Position numbers and translations under genes: made by a program
Shown here: positions 7,485 through 15,630 of the stretch, one piece after another
How positions within the stretch are numbered: the first letter of the stretch is position 1
How the letters are laid out: each line of letters begins with the position of its first letter
Source of the DNA: Gammaproteobacteria bacterium
Lineage (GTDB): Bacteria > Pseudomonadota > Gammaproteobacteria > Steroidobacterales > Steroidobacteraceae
Direction: 5' to 3'
Assembly (NCBI GenBank): GCA_003132025.1
Contig: PKWJ01000011.1
Location: 11,633 to 50,358 of the forward strand
DNA length: 38,726 nt
Notes under the pieces: model-generated
Databases searched by the model: none
Told to the model about the DNA's origin: nothing
The model's input: the letters and a program-made list of their open reading frames with translations, nothing else

Positions 7485-8852
7485 GTGGCGCGAACCCAAA
7501 CCCTCTATGTGTGCCGGGCCTGCGGCGGCGAAGCGCTCAAATGGCAGGGCCAGTGCGCACACTGCAGGGAATGGGACTCGCTCGAGGCGGTGACGGCGGT
7601 ACGCGGGACGCGCGAGCGGGCCGGCCTCTCGGCCGCCTCATCCGCCTCATCCGGGCTGGCCGAAGGCGCCGCCGATGCCGGTGCGCAGACGCGCCTGACC
7701 TTCGGCATGGCGGAGCTGGATCGGGCTTTCGGCGGCGGACTGGTAGCCGGTTCGGTGACGCTGCTGGGCGGCGAGCCGGGTATCGGCAAATCAACTCTGC
7801 TGCTGCAGGTGGCGGCAGCGCTGGCCGCGGAGCAGGTCATCGTCTATGCCAGCGGCGAGGAATCGGTGCCGCAGATCGGACTGCGGGCCCGGCGCCTGGG
7901 CCTCGCCGGCGCCCAGTTGCTGCTGGTTAGCGATGGCTCACTCGATGCCATCCTTGCACTGGCAGCCGAACGCGAACCGGCGTTGCTGGTGATCGACTCC
8001 ATCCAGACCATGCGCCTGGCAGCGAGCGAGTCGAGTCCAGGTTCGCCGCTGCAGCTGCGCGACTGCACCGCCGCGCTGGTGCGCTACGCGAAGGGCAGCG
8101 GTTGCGCGGTCATCCTGGTCGGCCACGTCACCAAGGACGGCAGCATCGCGGGACCTAAGCTGCTCGAGCACCTGGTCGATACCGTGCTGTATTTTGAGAG
8201 CGACGCCGGTAGCCGTTATCGCATGCTGCGGGCGACCAAGAACCGCTTTGGTCCGGTCAACGAGCTGGGTTTCTTCGCCATGAGCGAGACCGGCCTCAAG
8301 GAGGTGCGCAACCCGTCGGCGATTTTTCTATCGCGCCACCCGCAGCCGGTGCCGGGCAGTGTGGTCATGGTGGCGCGCGACGGCGGGCGACCGCTGCTGA
8401 TCGAAGTGCAGGCGCTGGTGGACCGCAGTCGCTTCGCCGCTCCGCGCCGCGTGGCCCAGGGCGTGGACGCCAATCGGCTGTCGATGCTGCTGGCGATCAT
8501 GAGCCGCCACGCCGAGCTGCCGCTTGCGGACTACGACGTATTCGTCAACCTGGTCGGCGGCATCGAGATCAGCGAGACCTCGACCGATCTGCCGCTGGCA
8601 CTGGCACTGGCCTCGAGCCTGCGCGGGCGCGCGTTGTCGGACGCGCCGGTGGTGTTCGGCGAGCTCGGGTTGACCGGGGAGGTGCGGCCGGTGGCGCATG
8701 GCGAGGAACGGCTGCGCGAACTGATTAAACTCGGCTACAAGCGCGCAATTGTGCCGCGTGACAACCTGCCGCGCAGCCCGCCGGCCGGGCTGGCGTTGCA
8801 TCCGGTCGCGAGCCTGGGCGAGGCTCTCGCCGCCGCTTTCGCCGCGAGCTAA
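7485..8852 (+). CDS. radA: DNA repair protein RadA
   Basis: RecA-like ATPase that promotes branch migration and processing of recombination intermediates. It begins with a four-cysteine zinc finger (Cys10, Cys13, Cys24, Cys27; YVCRACG and GQCAHC). Walker A is GGEPGIGKST (95-104). The RadA signature KNRFG is at 252-256. A C-terminal Lon-protease-like domain follows (VFVNLVGGIEI, LPLALALASSL, FGELGLTGEVRPV). The length of 455 residues matches the family. The frame stays open upstream to an ATG at 7422, but homology begins at the zinc finger and GTG 7485 gives the usual short lead MARTQTLYVC. No Shine-Dalgarno is seen before the GTG. It ends in a 4-nt convergent overlap with the CorC-like gene. 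Confidence 0.96.
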   Translation: MARTQTLYVCRACGGEALKWQGQCAHCREWDSLEAVTAVRGTRERAGLSAASSASSGLAEGAADAGAQTRLTFGMAELDRAFGGGLVAGSVTLLGGEPGIGKSTLLLQVAAALAAEQVIVYASGEESVPQIGLRARRLGLAGAQLLLVSDGSLDAILALAAEREPALLVIDSIQTMRLAASESSPGSPLQLRDCTAALVRYAKGSGCAVILVGHVTKDGSIAGPKLLEHLVDTVLYFESDAGSRYRMLRATKNRFGPVNELGFFAMSETGLKEVRNPSAIFLSRHPQPVPGSVVMVARDGGRPLLIEVQALVDRSRFAAPRRVAQGVDANRLSMLLAIMSRHAELPLADYDVFVNLVGGIEISETSTDLPLALALASSLRGRALSDAPVVFGELGLTGEVRPVAHGEERLRELIKLGYKRAIVPRDNLPRSPPAGLALHPVASLGEALAAAFAAS

Positions 8853-10138
8853 AGCTCCTCGCCCGGTGCGCTGCCGGGAATGGACCGCACCCGTACCGTG
8901 CGAATCGCGTTGTCGGCGATCTGCAGCACCTCGAAGTCATGGTTACCGATGCGTAGTGCGGTGCCGGGCGTCGGAATGGCCTCGAGCTTCTCCAGCAGCA
9001 GGCCGTTGAGCGTGCGCGGTCCGAGTTCCGGCAGCTGCCAGCCGAGGGCGCGATTGAGCGCCCGGATGGTGGCGCTGGCATTCACCAGCCAGTTGCCGGC
9101 GGCATCGCGCTGCACGTCCTTGTGTGTCACCGTGGCCGGATCGCTGGTGAACTCGCCGACGATTTCCTCCAGGATATCCTCCAGCGTCACCAGCCCGGCG
9201 ATGTCGCCGTACTCGTTGACGACGAACGCCAGGCGGCGGCGCGTGCGCTGAAACTGCGCCAGCTGCTGCGTCAGCGGTGTGCCCTCGGGGACGAAGTAGG
9301 GTTCGCGTGCGGCCGAGATCTCGGTCAGCCGCTCGCGCGACAGCGTGCCGCGCGCCAGCTCCTGCGCCACGCGCTTCATGTGCAGGATGCCGATCAGCTT
9401 GTCGAGTTCGCCATCGTAGACCGGCAGGCGCGAGTGCGGCGTCTGGCGCAACCGATTGAGAATATCGTCCCAGCTTACCGAGATGTCGATGGCGGAGATC
9501 TCCTGCCGCGGAATCATGATGTCGTTTACCGTGATGCGCTCCAGGTCCAGGATCGACAGCAGCATCTGCCGGTGGCGTTGTGGGATCAGTGCGCCGGCTT
9601 CGGTGACCACGGTGCGCAATTCGTCCGCCGACAGCGCCTGGCTGGCGGAACCGCCGCGCCGCACCCCAAATACGCGCAGGAAGCCGCGGGCAGCATTGTT
9701 CGCCAGCCAGATGATCGGCCACGTGGCCCACAGCAGCAGGCGGTAGACGAAGGCGCAGTTGAGCGCAACGCTTTCGGCGTGTGCTGCCGCGAAGATCTTC
9801 GGTGCCAGCTCGCAGAACACGATCACCACCAGCGTCAGCAGGACGATCATGACGGAGATTGCGTGCTTTTCGCCGGTGCGCAGTGCCAGCAGCGTTGCCA
9901 CGGTGGACGCGGCGACGCTGGCGAGCCCAAGGATCACGAGGTTAGCGCCGAGCCAGCGATCCGGTTGCGCCAGCAGGCGCTCCAGCAGGCGCGCGCGCCG
10001 CTCACCCAGGCTCGCGCGATGGCGGATGCGGTAGCGGTTCACGGACAGCATTGCCACTTCCGTGCCCGAGGAGAAGGCGATCACCAGCAGCAGCGCAAGC
10101 AGGATCAGGATCAGGATGATCGTCGGCACGTTATCCAC
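8849..10138 (-). CDS. CorC/HlyC-type DUF21-CBS membrane protein
   Basis: Protein of 429 residues, read from GTG 10138 (MDNVPTIILILI; GTG 10129 is an alternative). The N-terminal DUF21/CNNM-like region has about four hydrophobic segments (the first is ILILILLALLLVIAF). A CBS pair follows (MIPRQEISAID, SRLPVYDGELDKLIGILHMKR, LAFVVNEYGDIAGLVTLEDILEEIVGE). The C-terminal transporter-associated CorC/HlyC domain has LNGLLLEKLEAIPTPGTALRIG. Family members are linked to Mg2+/Co2+ efflux or resistance, but the substrate here is not shown by sequence. In gammaproteobacteria this type (YfjD-like) is often near ffh, as here, where it is divergent from ffh. Confidence 0.92.
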   Translation of the reverse strand: MDNVPTIILILILLALLLVIAFSSGTEVAMLSVNRYRIRHRASLGERRARLLERLLAQPDRWLGANLVILGLASVAASTVATLLALRTGEKHAISVMIVLLTLVVIVFCELAPKIFAAAHAESVALNCAFVYRLLLWATWPIIWLANNAARGFLRVFGVRRGGSASQALSADELRTVVTEAGALIPQRHRQMLLSILDLERITVNDIMIPRQEISAIDISVSWDDILNRLRQTPHSRLPVYDGELDKLIGILHMKRVAQELARGTLSRERLTEISAAREPYFVPEGTPLTQQLAQFQRTRRRLAFVVNEYGDIAGLVTLEDILEEIVGEFTSDPATVTHKDVQRDAAGNWLVNASATIRALNRALGWQLPELGPRTLNGLLLEKLEAIPTPGTALRIGNHDFEVLQIADNAIRTVRVRSIPGSAPGEEL

Positions 10139-10147
10139 GTGGTCTCT

Positions 10148-10153
10148 TATAAT
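10148..10153 (+). promoter_or_regulatory. Candidate -10 box (TATAAT) for ffh
   Basis: A perfect TATAAT hexamer lies in the 60-nt divergent gap between the CorC-like gene and ffh, 45 nt before the ffh ATG. No good -35 box was found 16-18 nt upstream, so the call rests on the -10 match and its position alone. Confidence 0.35.
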
Positions 10154-10198
10154 CGGTAGCCTGACAGCTGTATAGGTCGGCTCCGCCGTACTCGCACC

Positions 10199-11572
10199 AT
10201 GTTCGATAAGTTGACCGAGCGCCTCGGGCGCGCCGTGCAAACGCTGCGCGGCCGCGGCCGTGTGACCGAAGATAACGTGGCGGAAACGCTGCGCGAAGTG
10301 CGCATGGCGCTGCTGGAAGCCGACGTCGCGCTGCCGGTGGTCAAGAGTTTCATCGACGGCGTCAGAACCGAGGCGCTGGGCGCGGAGGTGGCCGCGAGCC
10401 TGACGCCGGGCCAGGCGTTCATCGGCATCCTGCACCGCGAGCTGACCCGGGTGCTGGGCACATCCGCAGCAGGTTTCGCCTTCAATGTGCAGCCGCCGCA
10501 GGTGGTGCTGCTGGCCGGGCTGCAGGGGGCGGGAAAGACCACTACCGCCGCCAAGCTGGCGCGCTGGCTGCAGCAGGAGCAGCGCCGCCGGGTGCTGCTC
10601 GTGAGCACCGACGTGCGCCGGCCGGCGGCCATACTGCAGCTGCAGCGCCTGGCCGAGAGCGTGGCGGTCGACTTCTTTCCAAGCGCGGCCGGTGAGCAGC
10701 CGGCGGCGATCGCGCTCGCGGCGCTCGAAGCGGCGCGTCGCGGCGTGTATGACACACTGATCATCGATACCGCTGGCCGCCTCCACATCGACGCTGAACT
10801 GATGCAGGAGATGCGCACCATCGACCAGACAGTGACGCCGCACCAGCGCCTGTTCGTGGTCGATGCCATGGCCGGCCAGGATGCGGTGAATGCCGCGCGC
10901 GCCTTTGCCGATGCGCTCGATCTGACCGGTATCATCCTCACCAAGGCCGATGGTGATGCCCGCGGCGGCGCGGCGCTGTCGGTGCGCTACGTGACCGGCA
11001 AGCCAATCATTTTTCTGGGTGTCGGCGAAAAGGTCGAGGCGCTGCAGCCGTTCGATCCGGAGCGCATGGCGTCGCGCATCCTGGGCATGGGCGACGTGGT
11101 GTCGCTGGTCGAGCAGGTGCAGCGCCAGGTCGATGTCGAGCAGGCCGAGAAACTCGCACGCAAGGTGGTGCAGGGCAAGGGCTTCAGCCTGAACGATCTG
11201 CGCTCGCAGCTGGAGCAGGTACGCAAGCTTGGCGGCCTGGCCGCGGTGATGGACAAGCTGCCCACCCAGCTGGCCGGCCGCGCCGCGATGAAGGGCGACC
11301 AGGCCGATCGCGATCTGCGGCATCAGCTGGCGATCATCGATTCCATGACGCTCCAGGAGCGCCGGCAATCTGGCATCATCGATGGTTCACGCCGGCGTCG
11401 CATCGCCGCCGGCGCCGGCGTGCAGGTGCAGGACGTCAACCGTCTGCTCAAGCAATTCATGGACATGCAGCGGCTTATGAAGGGCATGAAGGGTTTGAAG
11501 GGCGGCCAGCTTGGGCGCCTGATGTCGGGTCTTGCCGGTAAGCTCCCGCCCGGCGTGCCGCGACGGCGCTAG
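10199..11572 (+). CDS. ffh: Signal recognition particle protein Ffh (SRP54)
   Basis: GTPase subunit of the SRP, which binds signal sequences on ribosomes and hands the complex to FtsY at the membrane. The N domain is followed by the G domain with G1 GLQGAGKTT (107-115), then DTAGRLH, TKADGDARGG and the closing VGEKVEALQPFD. The C-terminal M domain (from about residue 300) is methionine-rich (QFMDMQRLMKGMKG) and binds both signal peptides and 4.5S RNA. The length of 457 residues is standard. The partner RNA gene is in the same window at 37984-38096. The ribosomal operon follows after a stem-loop. Confidence 0.97.
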   Translation: MFDKLTERLGRAVQTLRGRGRVTEDNVAETLREVRMALLEADVALPVVKSFIDGVRTEALGAEVAASLTPGQAFIGILHRELTRVLGTSAAGFAFNVQPPQVVLLAGLQGAGKTTTAAKLARWLQQEQRRRVLLVSTDVRRPAAILQLQRLAESVAVDFFPSAAGEQPAAIALAALEAARRGVYDTLIIDTAGRLHIDAELMQEMRTIDQTVTPHQRLFVVDAMAGQDAVNAARAFADALDLTGIILTKADGDARGGAALSVRYVTGKPIIFLGVGEKVEALQPFDPERMASRILGMGDVVSLVEQVQRQVDVEQAEKLARKVVQGKGFSLNDLRSQLEQVRKLGGLAAVMDKLPTQLAGRAAMKGDQADRDLRHQLAIIDSMTLQERRQSGIIDGSRRRRIAAGAGVQVQDVNRLLKQFMDMQRLMKGMKGLKGGQLGRLMSGLAGKLPPGVPRRR

Positions 11573-11602
11573 GCCGGGCGCCGCAAGGCGGCATTGCCCG
11601 GC
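11573..11602 (+). terminator. Stem-loop directly after ffh (possible weak terminator)
   Basis: Immediately after the ffh TAG, the 7-nt arms GCCGGGC (11573-11579) and GCCCGGC (11596-11602) are perfect complements. They enclose a second 5-bp hairpin (GCCGC/GCGGC) with an ATT bulge. No U-run follows, so intrinsic termination would be inefficient. It could also be a processing or attenuation structure between ffh and rpsP. Confidence 0.4.
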
Positions 11603-11623
11603 GCGCGCCGGCGCCATAAGCCT

Positions 11624-11651
11624 TTCTTCCTACGGCAATTTTGCGTAGAAT
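11624..11651 (+). promoter_or_regulatory. Candidate promoter for the rpsP operon
   Basis: A TAGAAT -10 box at 11646-11651 lies 35 nt before the rpsP ATG. A weak TTCTTC sits 16 nt upstream (11624-11629) as a possible -35. Position after the ffh stem-loop and before a ribosomal operon makes a promoter plausible, but the -35 match is poor. Confidence 0.35.
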
Positions 11652-11686
11652 CCGCGCTCTTTTTTGGCCCTTACTGAAGTTCGACT

Positions 11687-11956
11687 ATGGTCACAATCCG
11701 TTTGACGCGCCGCGGCGCCAAGAATCAGCCTTTCTATCATGTCGTGGTGACCGATAGCCGCAAGCGCCAGGGTGGCTCGAGCCTGGAGCAGGTGGGTTAT
11801 TTCAACCCGGTGGCACGCGGCAAGGACACGCGATTGAAGCTAGATCTTGCGCGCATCGATCATTGGCTCAAGATCGGAGCGCATGAGTCCGACCGGGTGC
11901 GCCAGCTCGTGTCCGGTTATCGCAAGGAAGCCAGCAAGCAGGTTGCGGCCGCCTGA
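11687..11956 (+). CDS. rpsP: 30S ribosomal protein S16
   Basis: Small-subunit assembly protein of 89 residues. It has the family start MVTIRLTRRGAKNQPFYHVV and the core DSRKRQGGSSLEQVGYFNP, ending in the usual helical segment (RVRQLVSGYRKEA). It is first in the canonical rpsP-rimM-trmD-rplS operon, which couples ribosome assembly factors with tRNA methylation. Its TGA stop (11954-11956) overlaps the proposed CTG start of rimM. Confidence 0.97.
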   Translation: MVTIRLTRRGAKNQPFYHVVVTDSRKRQGGSSLEQVGYFNPVARGKDTRLKLDLARIDHWLKIGAHESDRVRQLVSGYRKEASKQVAAA

Positions 11957-12459
11957 GCCGCTATTTCGTACTCGGTCGCATCCTCGCGCCGCATGGCCTG
12001 CGCGGCGGTTTGAAGGTCTGGTCCTATGCCGATCCACCGCAATCGCTGCTGCAGCATCGCCGCTGGCGCCTGCGCCGCCCGCAGGGCGGCGAGGTCACGT
12101 ACCAGGTGCTGCAGGGGCAGTGGGATGGACACGCGATGCGCGTCGAGCTCGAGGGTGTAGTCGATCGCGACAGCGCGGCCAGCCTGCGCGACTGCGAGAT
12201 TCTGATCGAGCGCGACGAGTTGCCGACGGCGGCGCCGGGCGAGTACTACCGTGAGGACCTGGAAGGCTTCACGGTGCGCAATTCCGAAGGTGCGCTGCTC
12301 GGAGTGTTGCAGCACTTCCTCGAGGCGCCGGCCGGTGCGTTGATGGTGGTGAAGGACCAAGGCGAGCGCGAGCGCTGGCTGCCGGCGAGCGCACCGCACT
12401 TGAAACGCGTGGATCTTGAGCGGCGCGAAATCGAGATCGACTGGCCGGCGGAGTTTTAG
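11953..12459 (+). CDS. rimM: Ribosome maturation factor RimM (apparent CTG start)
   Basis: 16S rRNA processing factor that binds S19 in the 30S head. From 11953 the frame reads LSRYFVLGRILAPHGLRGGLKVWSYADPP, the conserved RimM N-terminus (LGRI--PHG-RG). It is followed by the PRC-barrel half (YYREDLEGFTVRNSEGALLGVLQHF, LPASAPHLKRVDLERREIEIDWPAEF). Length is 168 residues. The frame is open back to a TGA at 11884, but between there and TTG 12010 it has no ATG, GTG or TTG. Starting at TTG 12010 would delete the conserved first strand. The only near-start codon at the homology boundary is CTG 11953, overlapping the rpsP stop as CTGA, like the ATGA couplings elsewhere here. The product is secure; the start codon is inferred. 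Confidence 0.9.
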   Translation: MSRYFVLGRILAPHGLRGGLKVWSYADPPQSLLQHRRWRLRRPQGGEVTYQVLQGQWDGHAMRVELEGVVDRDSAASLRDCEILIERDELPTAAPGEYYREDLEGFTVRNSEGALLGVLQHFLEAPAGALMVVKDQGERERWLPASAPHLKRVDLERREIEIDWPAEF

Positions 12460-12461
12460 GC

Positions 12462-13217
12462 GTGCGTATCGAGGTGGTCACGCTGTTTCCGGCCCTGATC
12501 GAGGATGCGCTGCGCCATGGCGTGCTCGGCCGCGCATTGGAGCGCGGGCTGCTGAGCGTGGGCACGGAGGATCCGCGGGCGCACACGCAGGACCTGCACC
12601 GCACGGTCGACGACCGTCCATACGGCGGCGGCCCCGGCATGGTGTTGAAGCCTGAGCCGCTGTGCGCGGCGATCGCCGCCGCCTGCGGGCGCCTGCCTGC
12701 CGGCAGTGCGCGCATCGCGCTGTCGCCCCAGGGGCAGCTGCTCACGCAGGCGCACGTGGCGCGGTTGGCGAGCCTGCCCGGCATGGTGCTGATCGCCGGG
12801 CGCTACGAGGGCATCGATGAGCGGGTGCTGGAGCTCGCGGTCGACCAGGAACTGTCGATCGGCGATTATGTGGTGTCAGGTGGCGAGTTGCCGGCGCTGG
12901 TGCTGATCGATGCGCTGGCGCGACTGCTGCCGGGAGCGCTGGGCGACGAACGCTCGAGCGTCGATGAGTCGTTCGGCGATGGTCTGCTGGACTGGCCGCA
13001 CTACACGCGGCCGGAACTGTACCAGGGCCGACGGGTGCCGGCGGTGCTCAGCTCGGGCGACCATGCCGCGATCCGGCGCTGGCGCAGCATCCAGAGCGTG
13101 GGCCGCACTTGGATGCGACGGCCGGAATTGATTGGCCGCGCGCCGCTGGATGCGGAGCGCACTGGCCTGTTGGAGGAATTTTTGCAGCGGCCGCGCGACA
13201 GCGCGGGCGAGACTTGA
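12462..13217 (+). CDS. trmD: tRNA (guanine-N1-)-methyltransferase TrmD
   Basis: SPOUT-class enzyme that uses SAM to methylate G37 of tRNAs with G36, preventing frameshifting. It starts at GTG 12462, two nucleotides after the rimM stop. Hallmarks in order: [48 protein letters not shown] and the knot region [27 protein letters not shown], then [20 protein letters not shown]. Length of 251 residues is normal for TrmD. Confidence 0.97.
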   Translation: MRIEVVTLFPALIEDALRHGVLGRALERGLLSVGTEDPRAHTQDLHRTVDDRPYGGGPGMVLKPEPLCAAIAAACGRLPAGSARIALSPQGQLLTQAHVARLASLPGMVLIAGRYEGIDERVLELAVDQELSIGDYVVSGGELPALVLIDALARLLPGALGDERSSVDESFGDGLLDWPHYTRPELYQGRRVPAVLSSGDHAAIRRWRSIQSVGRTWMRRPELIGRAPLDAERTGLLEEFLQRPRDSAGET

Positions 13218-13227
13218 GGAGACGACG

Positions 13228-13569
13228 ATGAATATTATTCAGACTCTCGAAGCCGAGCGCATGACCCGCAAGGTCCCGGCGTTCAAGCCCGGCGATACGG
13301 TCGTGGTGCAGATCAAAGTGGTCGAAGGCGATCGCGAGCGGGTCCAGGCCTACGAAGGCGTGGTCATCGCGCGCAGCAACCGCGGCTTCAATTCCTCGTT
13401 CACGGTGCGCAAGATATCGCACGGCGAGGGTGTCGAGCGCACCTTCCCGATCTACAGCCCGAGCATCACCGAGATTGCAGTCAAGCGCCGCGGCAGTGTG
13501 CGCCGCGCCAAGCTGTACTACCTGCGCGATCTGGCCGGCAAAGCCGCGCGCATCGAGGAAAAGGTCTAG
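13228..13569 (+). CDS. rplS: 50S ribosomal protein L19
   Basis: Large-subunit protein at the 30S/50S interface, 113 residues. ATG 13228 gives [25 protein letters not shown], with GAGGA 7 nt upstream. The frame is open further upstream inside trmD, but that part has no L19 homology. Conserved segments are [61 protein letters not shown]. It is the last gene of the operon and is followed by the 13595-13727 foldback. Confidence 0.97.
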   Translation: MNIIQTLEAERMTRKVPAFKPGDTVVVQIKVVEGDRERVQAYEGVVIARSNRGFNSSFTVRKISHGEGVERTFPIYSPSITEIAVKRRGSVRRAKLYYLRDLAGKAARIEEKV

Positions 13570-13594
13570 TCCTCGAACCCGGTTGTGTGCGCGC

Positions 13595-13727
13595 CGGGAA
13601 GCAACACCGGTGCGCCTCAGGAGCCGCTCGGATGGATCACACTATAGAGAGAATTTTTAATAATAAAAATTCTCTCTATAGTGTGATCCATCCAGGTGAT
13701 GCCGCTCGTACAGTGATTTGCTTCCCG
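13595..13727. repeat. Concentric outer foldback around the palindrome
   Basis: CGGGAAGCAA at 13595-13604 is the exact reverse complement of TTGCTTCCCG at 13718-13727. The midpoint of these arms (13661) coincides with the midpoint of the inner palindrome (13661.5). The whole 133-nt segment could therefore fold as a long hairpin with imperfectly paired middle parts. It fills most of the 198-nt gap between rplS and sppA, and I see no gene in this gap. Confidence 0.7.
13630..13693. repeat. Perfect 30-bp inverted repeat with 4-nt loop
   Basis: Arms 13630-13659 and 13664-13693 are perfect reverse complements, with loop ATAA at 13660-13663. Outer parts begin GGATGGATCACACTATAGAG and the centre is AT-only (TTTTTA, loop, TAAAAA), very unlike the G+C-rich surroundings. 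It lies downstream of rplS and 74 nt before sppA. There is no U-run after the stem, so it is not a textbook intrinsic terminator, although such a long stem would halt polymerase or be cut by RNase III. An 8-nt direct repeat GCCGCTCG flanks it (13623-13630 and 13701-13708), as a target duplication might. It could be a small non-autonomous mobile element, a protein-binding palindrome or an RNA 3'-end structure. Confidence 0.95.
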
Positions 13728-13767
13728 ATGACGCGCCCCACCGCTTAAAGCCAGACCTTTTCCTCGT

Positions 13768-15606
13768 ATGCACTACTTAGGCAGATTCATGTACGGCATC
13801 TGGCGCGGCCTCGACGTGCTGCGCCGCTGCCTGCATCTGCTGCTGCTGCTGGCGCTGTTCGGCATCGTCATCGGGGCGCTGCGGCAGTCCACGCCGCGCA
13901 TCCCGGACAAAGCCGCGCTGGTGGTACGTCCTTCCGGCGATATCGTCGAGCAGCTCAGTGGCGAGCCGATCGAGCGCGCCCTGAATGAGGCGCAGGGTGA
14001 AGGCGTGCCGCAGACGCTGCTGTGGGACCTGACCACCGCGATTCGCGCCGCCGCTGCCGATCCGCGCATCCCGGTGCTGGTGATCGACACCGATGACATG
14101 GGCAGCGTCGGCCAGGCCAAGCTCGAGGAACTGGCCGCCGCGATCGGCGTCTTCCGGCACAGTGGCAAGAGGATCATTGCCCGCGGCACCTACTTCCTGC
14201 AGGCCCAGTATTACCTCGCGGCCCAGGCCGATGAGGTGTACCTGGATCCGTTCGGGTTCGTGCTGCTCGACGGCTACGACCGCTATCGCATGTTCTTCAG
14301 GGATGCACTCGACAAACTCAGCATCGACATGCACCTGTTTCGTGCCGGCAAGTTCAAGAGTGCGGCTGAGACCTTCACCCGGCGCGACATGTCGCCCGAG
14401 GATCGGGAGGAGAGCGATGTCTACCTGCAGGCGCTCTGGCGTGGCTACCGCACTTCGGTCGCCAACGCGCGCAGCCTGAAGGCCGAAGCGATCGCGCAGT
14501 ACGCCGACGGTTACGTGACCGCGGTGGGTGCCGCCGGCGGCGATACCGCCAAGGTGGCCAAGGACAGCGGACTGGTCAGTGGGCTGAAGACGCAGCAGGA
14601 GGTCGAGGACCGCCTGATCGATCTGGTCGGCGCCGATGCCGGCGGTAAATCCTACCGACAGGTCGGCGTCGCGGATTACCTGCGCGCCACGCACGCCGAA
14701 GACAAGCAGCGCGGCAAGGGCCAGGCGGTAGGTGTGGTCATCGCCAGCGGCGAGATCCTCGATGGCAAGCAGCCGCCCGGTACCGTGGGCGGAGAGTCAA
14801 CCTCGCAGCTGCTGCGCGAAGCGCGCCAGGACGATGACATCCGCGCCGTGGTGCTGCGTATCGACAGTCCCGGCGGCAGCGTGCTTGCTTCCGAGCAGAT
14901 CTATCGCGAGGTGCTGGCACTGAAGAAGGACGGCAAACCCGTGGTGGCGTCGATGAGCGATGTCGCGGCCTCGGGCGGCTACTACATCGCCGCGGGCGCC
15001 GATCAGATCATCGCCAGTCCCAATACCATCACCGGCTCCATTGGCGTGTTTGCCGGCATTCCGACCTTCAGCCGCAGCCTGGCGAAGCTTGGCATCAACG
15101 TGGATGGCATCGGCACCACAGCGTTGTCCGGCTCGACACAATTGGATCGTCCGATGTCGGCCGATGCCGGCAGGCTGATACAGATCACGGTCGACCATGC
15201 CTACGAGGAATTTCTCGCGCGGGTGGCCAAAGGCCGCGGCAAGACTCGCGAGGCCATCGACGCCATCGCCCAGGGCCGGGTGTGGGCCGGCGGCGATGCC
15301 AGGCAGCAGGGCCTGGTGGATCGCCTCGGCAACTACGAGGATGCGGTGACCGAGGCTGCGACGCGCGCCGGACTCAAGGCCGGCTACGGCGTACGGCGCA
15401 TCGAGCCGGAGTTGAGCTGGGCGCAGCAACTGCTGTTCCAGCTGCGCTCGACCGGAGATCGGATGCTGGAGCGAATCGGCATGGCGCGCAGCGGTGCAGC
15501 GCAGCTGGTACAGCGGCTCAAACCGCTGGATCTGGAACTGGCGCGTTGGGCGCGTCTGTCGTCGCCTAATTCGATCTACGCCTACTGTTTCTGCACCATC
15601 GAATGA
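13768..15606 (+). CDS. sppA: Signal peptide peptidase SppA (protease IV), long form
   Basis: Inner-membrane protease that degrades cleaved signal peptides in the periplasm. An N-terminal membrane anchor (LHLLLLLALFGIVIGAL, about 22-40) is followed by two tandem peptidase S49 domains. The catalytic dyad is Lys197 in GKFKSAAE (first domain) and Ser402 in VAASGGYYIA (second domain), matching Lys209 and Ser409 of the E. coli enzyme. The length of 612 residues is the long, double-domain form (E. coli 618). ATG 13768 has no strong Shine-Dalgarno, but its N-terminus aligns in length with the family. Convergent with the drug exporter, with 24 nt between and no clear terminator. Confidence 0.95.
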   Translation: MHYLGRFMYGIWRGLDVLRRCLHLLLLLALFGIVIGALRQSTPRIPDKAALVVRPSGDIVEQLSGEPIERALNEAQGEGVPQTLLWDLTTAIRAAAADPRIPVLVIDTDDMGSVGQAKLEELAAAIGVFRHSGKRIIARGTYFLQAQYYLAAQADEVYLDPFGFVLLDGYDRYRMFFRDALDKLSIDMHLFRAGKFKSAAETFTRRDMSPEDREESDVYLQALWRGYRTSVANARSLKAEAIAQYADGYVTAVGAAGGDTAKVAKDSGLVSGLKTQQEVEDRLIDLVGADAGGKSYRQVGVADYLRATHAEDKQRGKGQAVGVVIASGEILDGKQPPGTVGGESTSQLLREARQDDDIRAVVLRIDSPGGSVLASEQIYREVLALKKDGKPVVASMSDVAASGGYYIAAGADQIIASPNTITGSIGVFAGIPTFSRSLAKLGINVDGIGTTALSGSTQLDRPMSADAGRLIQITVDHAYEEFLARVAKGRGKTREAIDAIAQGRVWAGGDARQQGLVDRLGNYEDAVTEAATRAGLKAGYGVRRIEPELSWAQQLLFQLRSTGDRMLERIGMARSGAAQLVQRLKPLDLELARWARLSSPNSIYAYCFCTIE

Positions 15607-15630
15607 GGGCGCATGGCGGCTTGGGCGCCT

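Noticed and set aside
10139-11368. Upstream extension of the CorC-like frame across ffh
   Set aside because: The extra 410 residues are antisense to ffh and have no family match; the DUF21 helices begin at 10138.
13630-13693. Palindrome as an ordinary intrinsic terminator of rplS
   Set aside because: There is no U-run after the stem, the strongest part is AT-rich, and 30 perfect base pairs exceed what terminators show. A role in 3'-end formation is still possible by other means.
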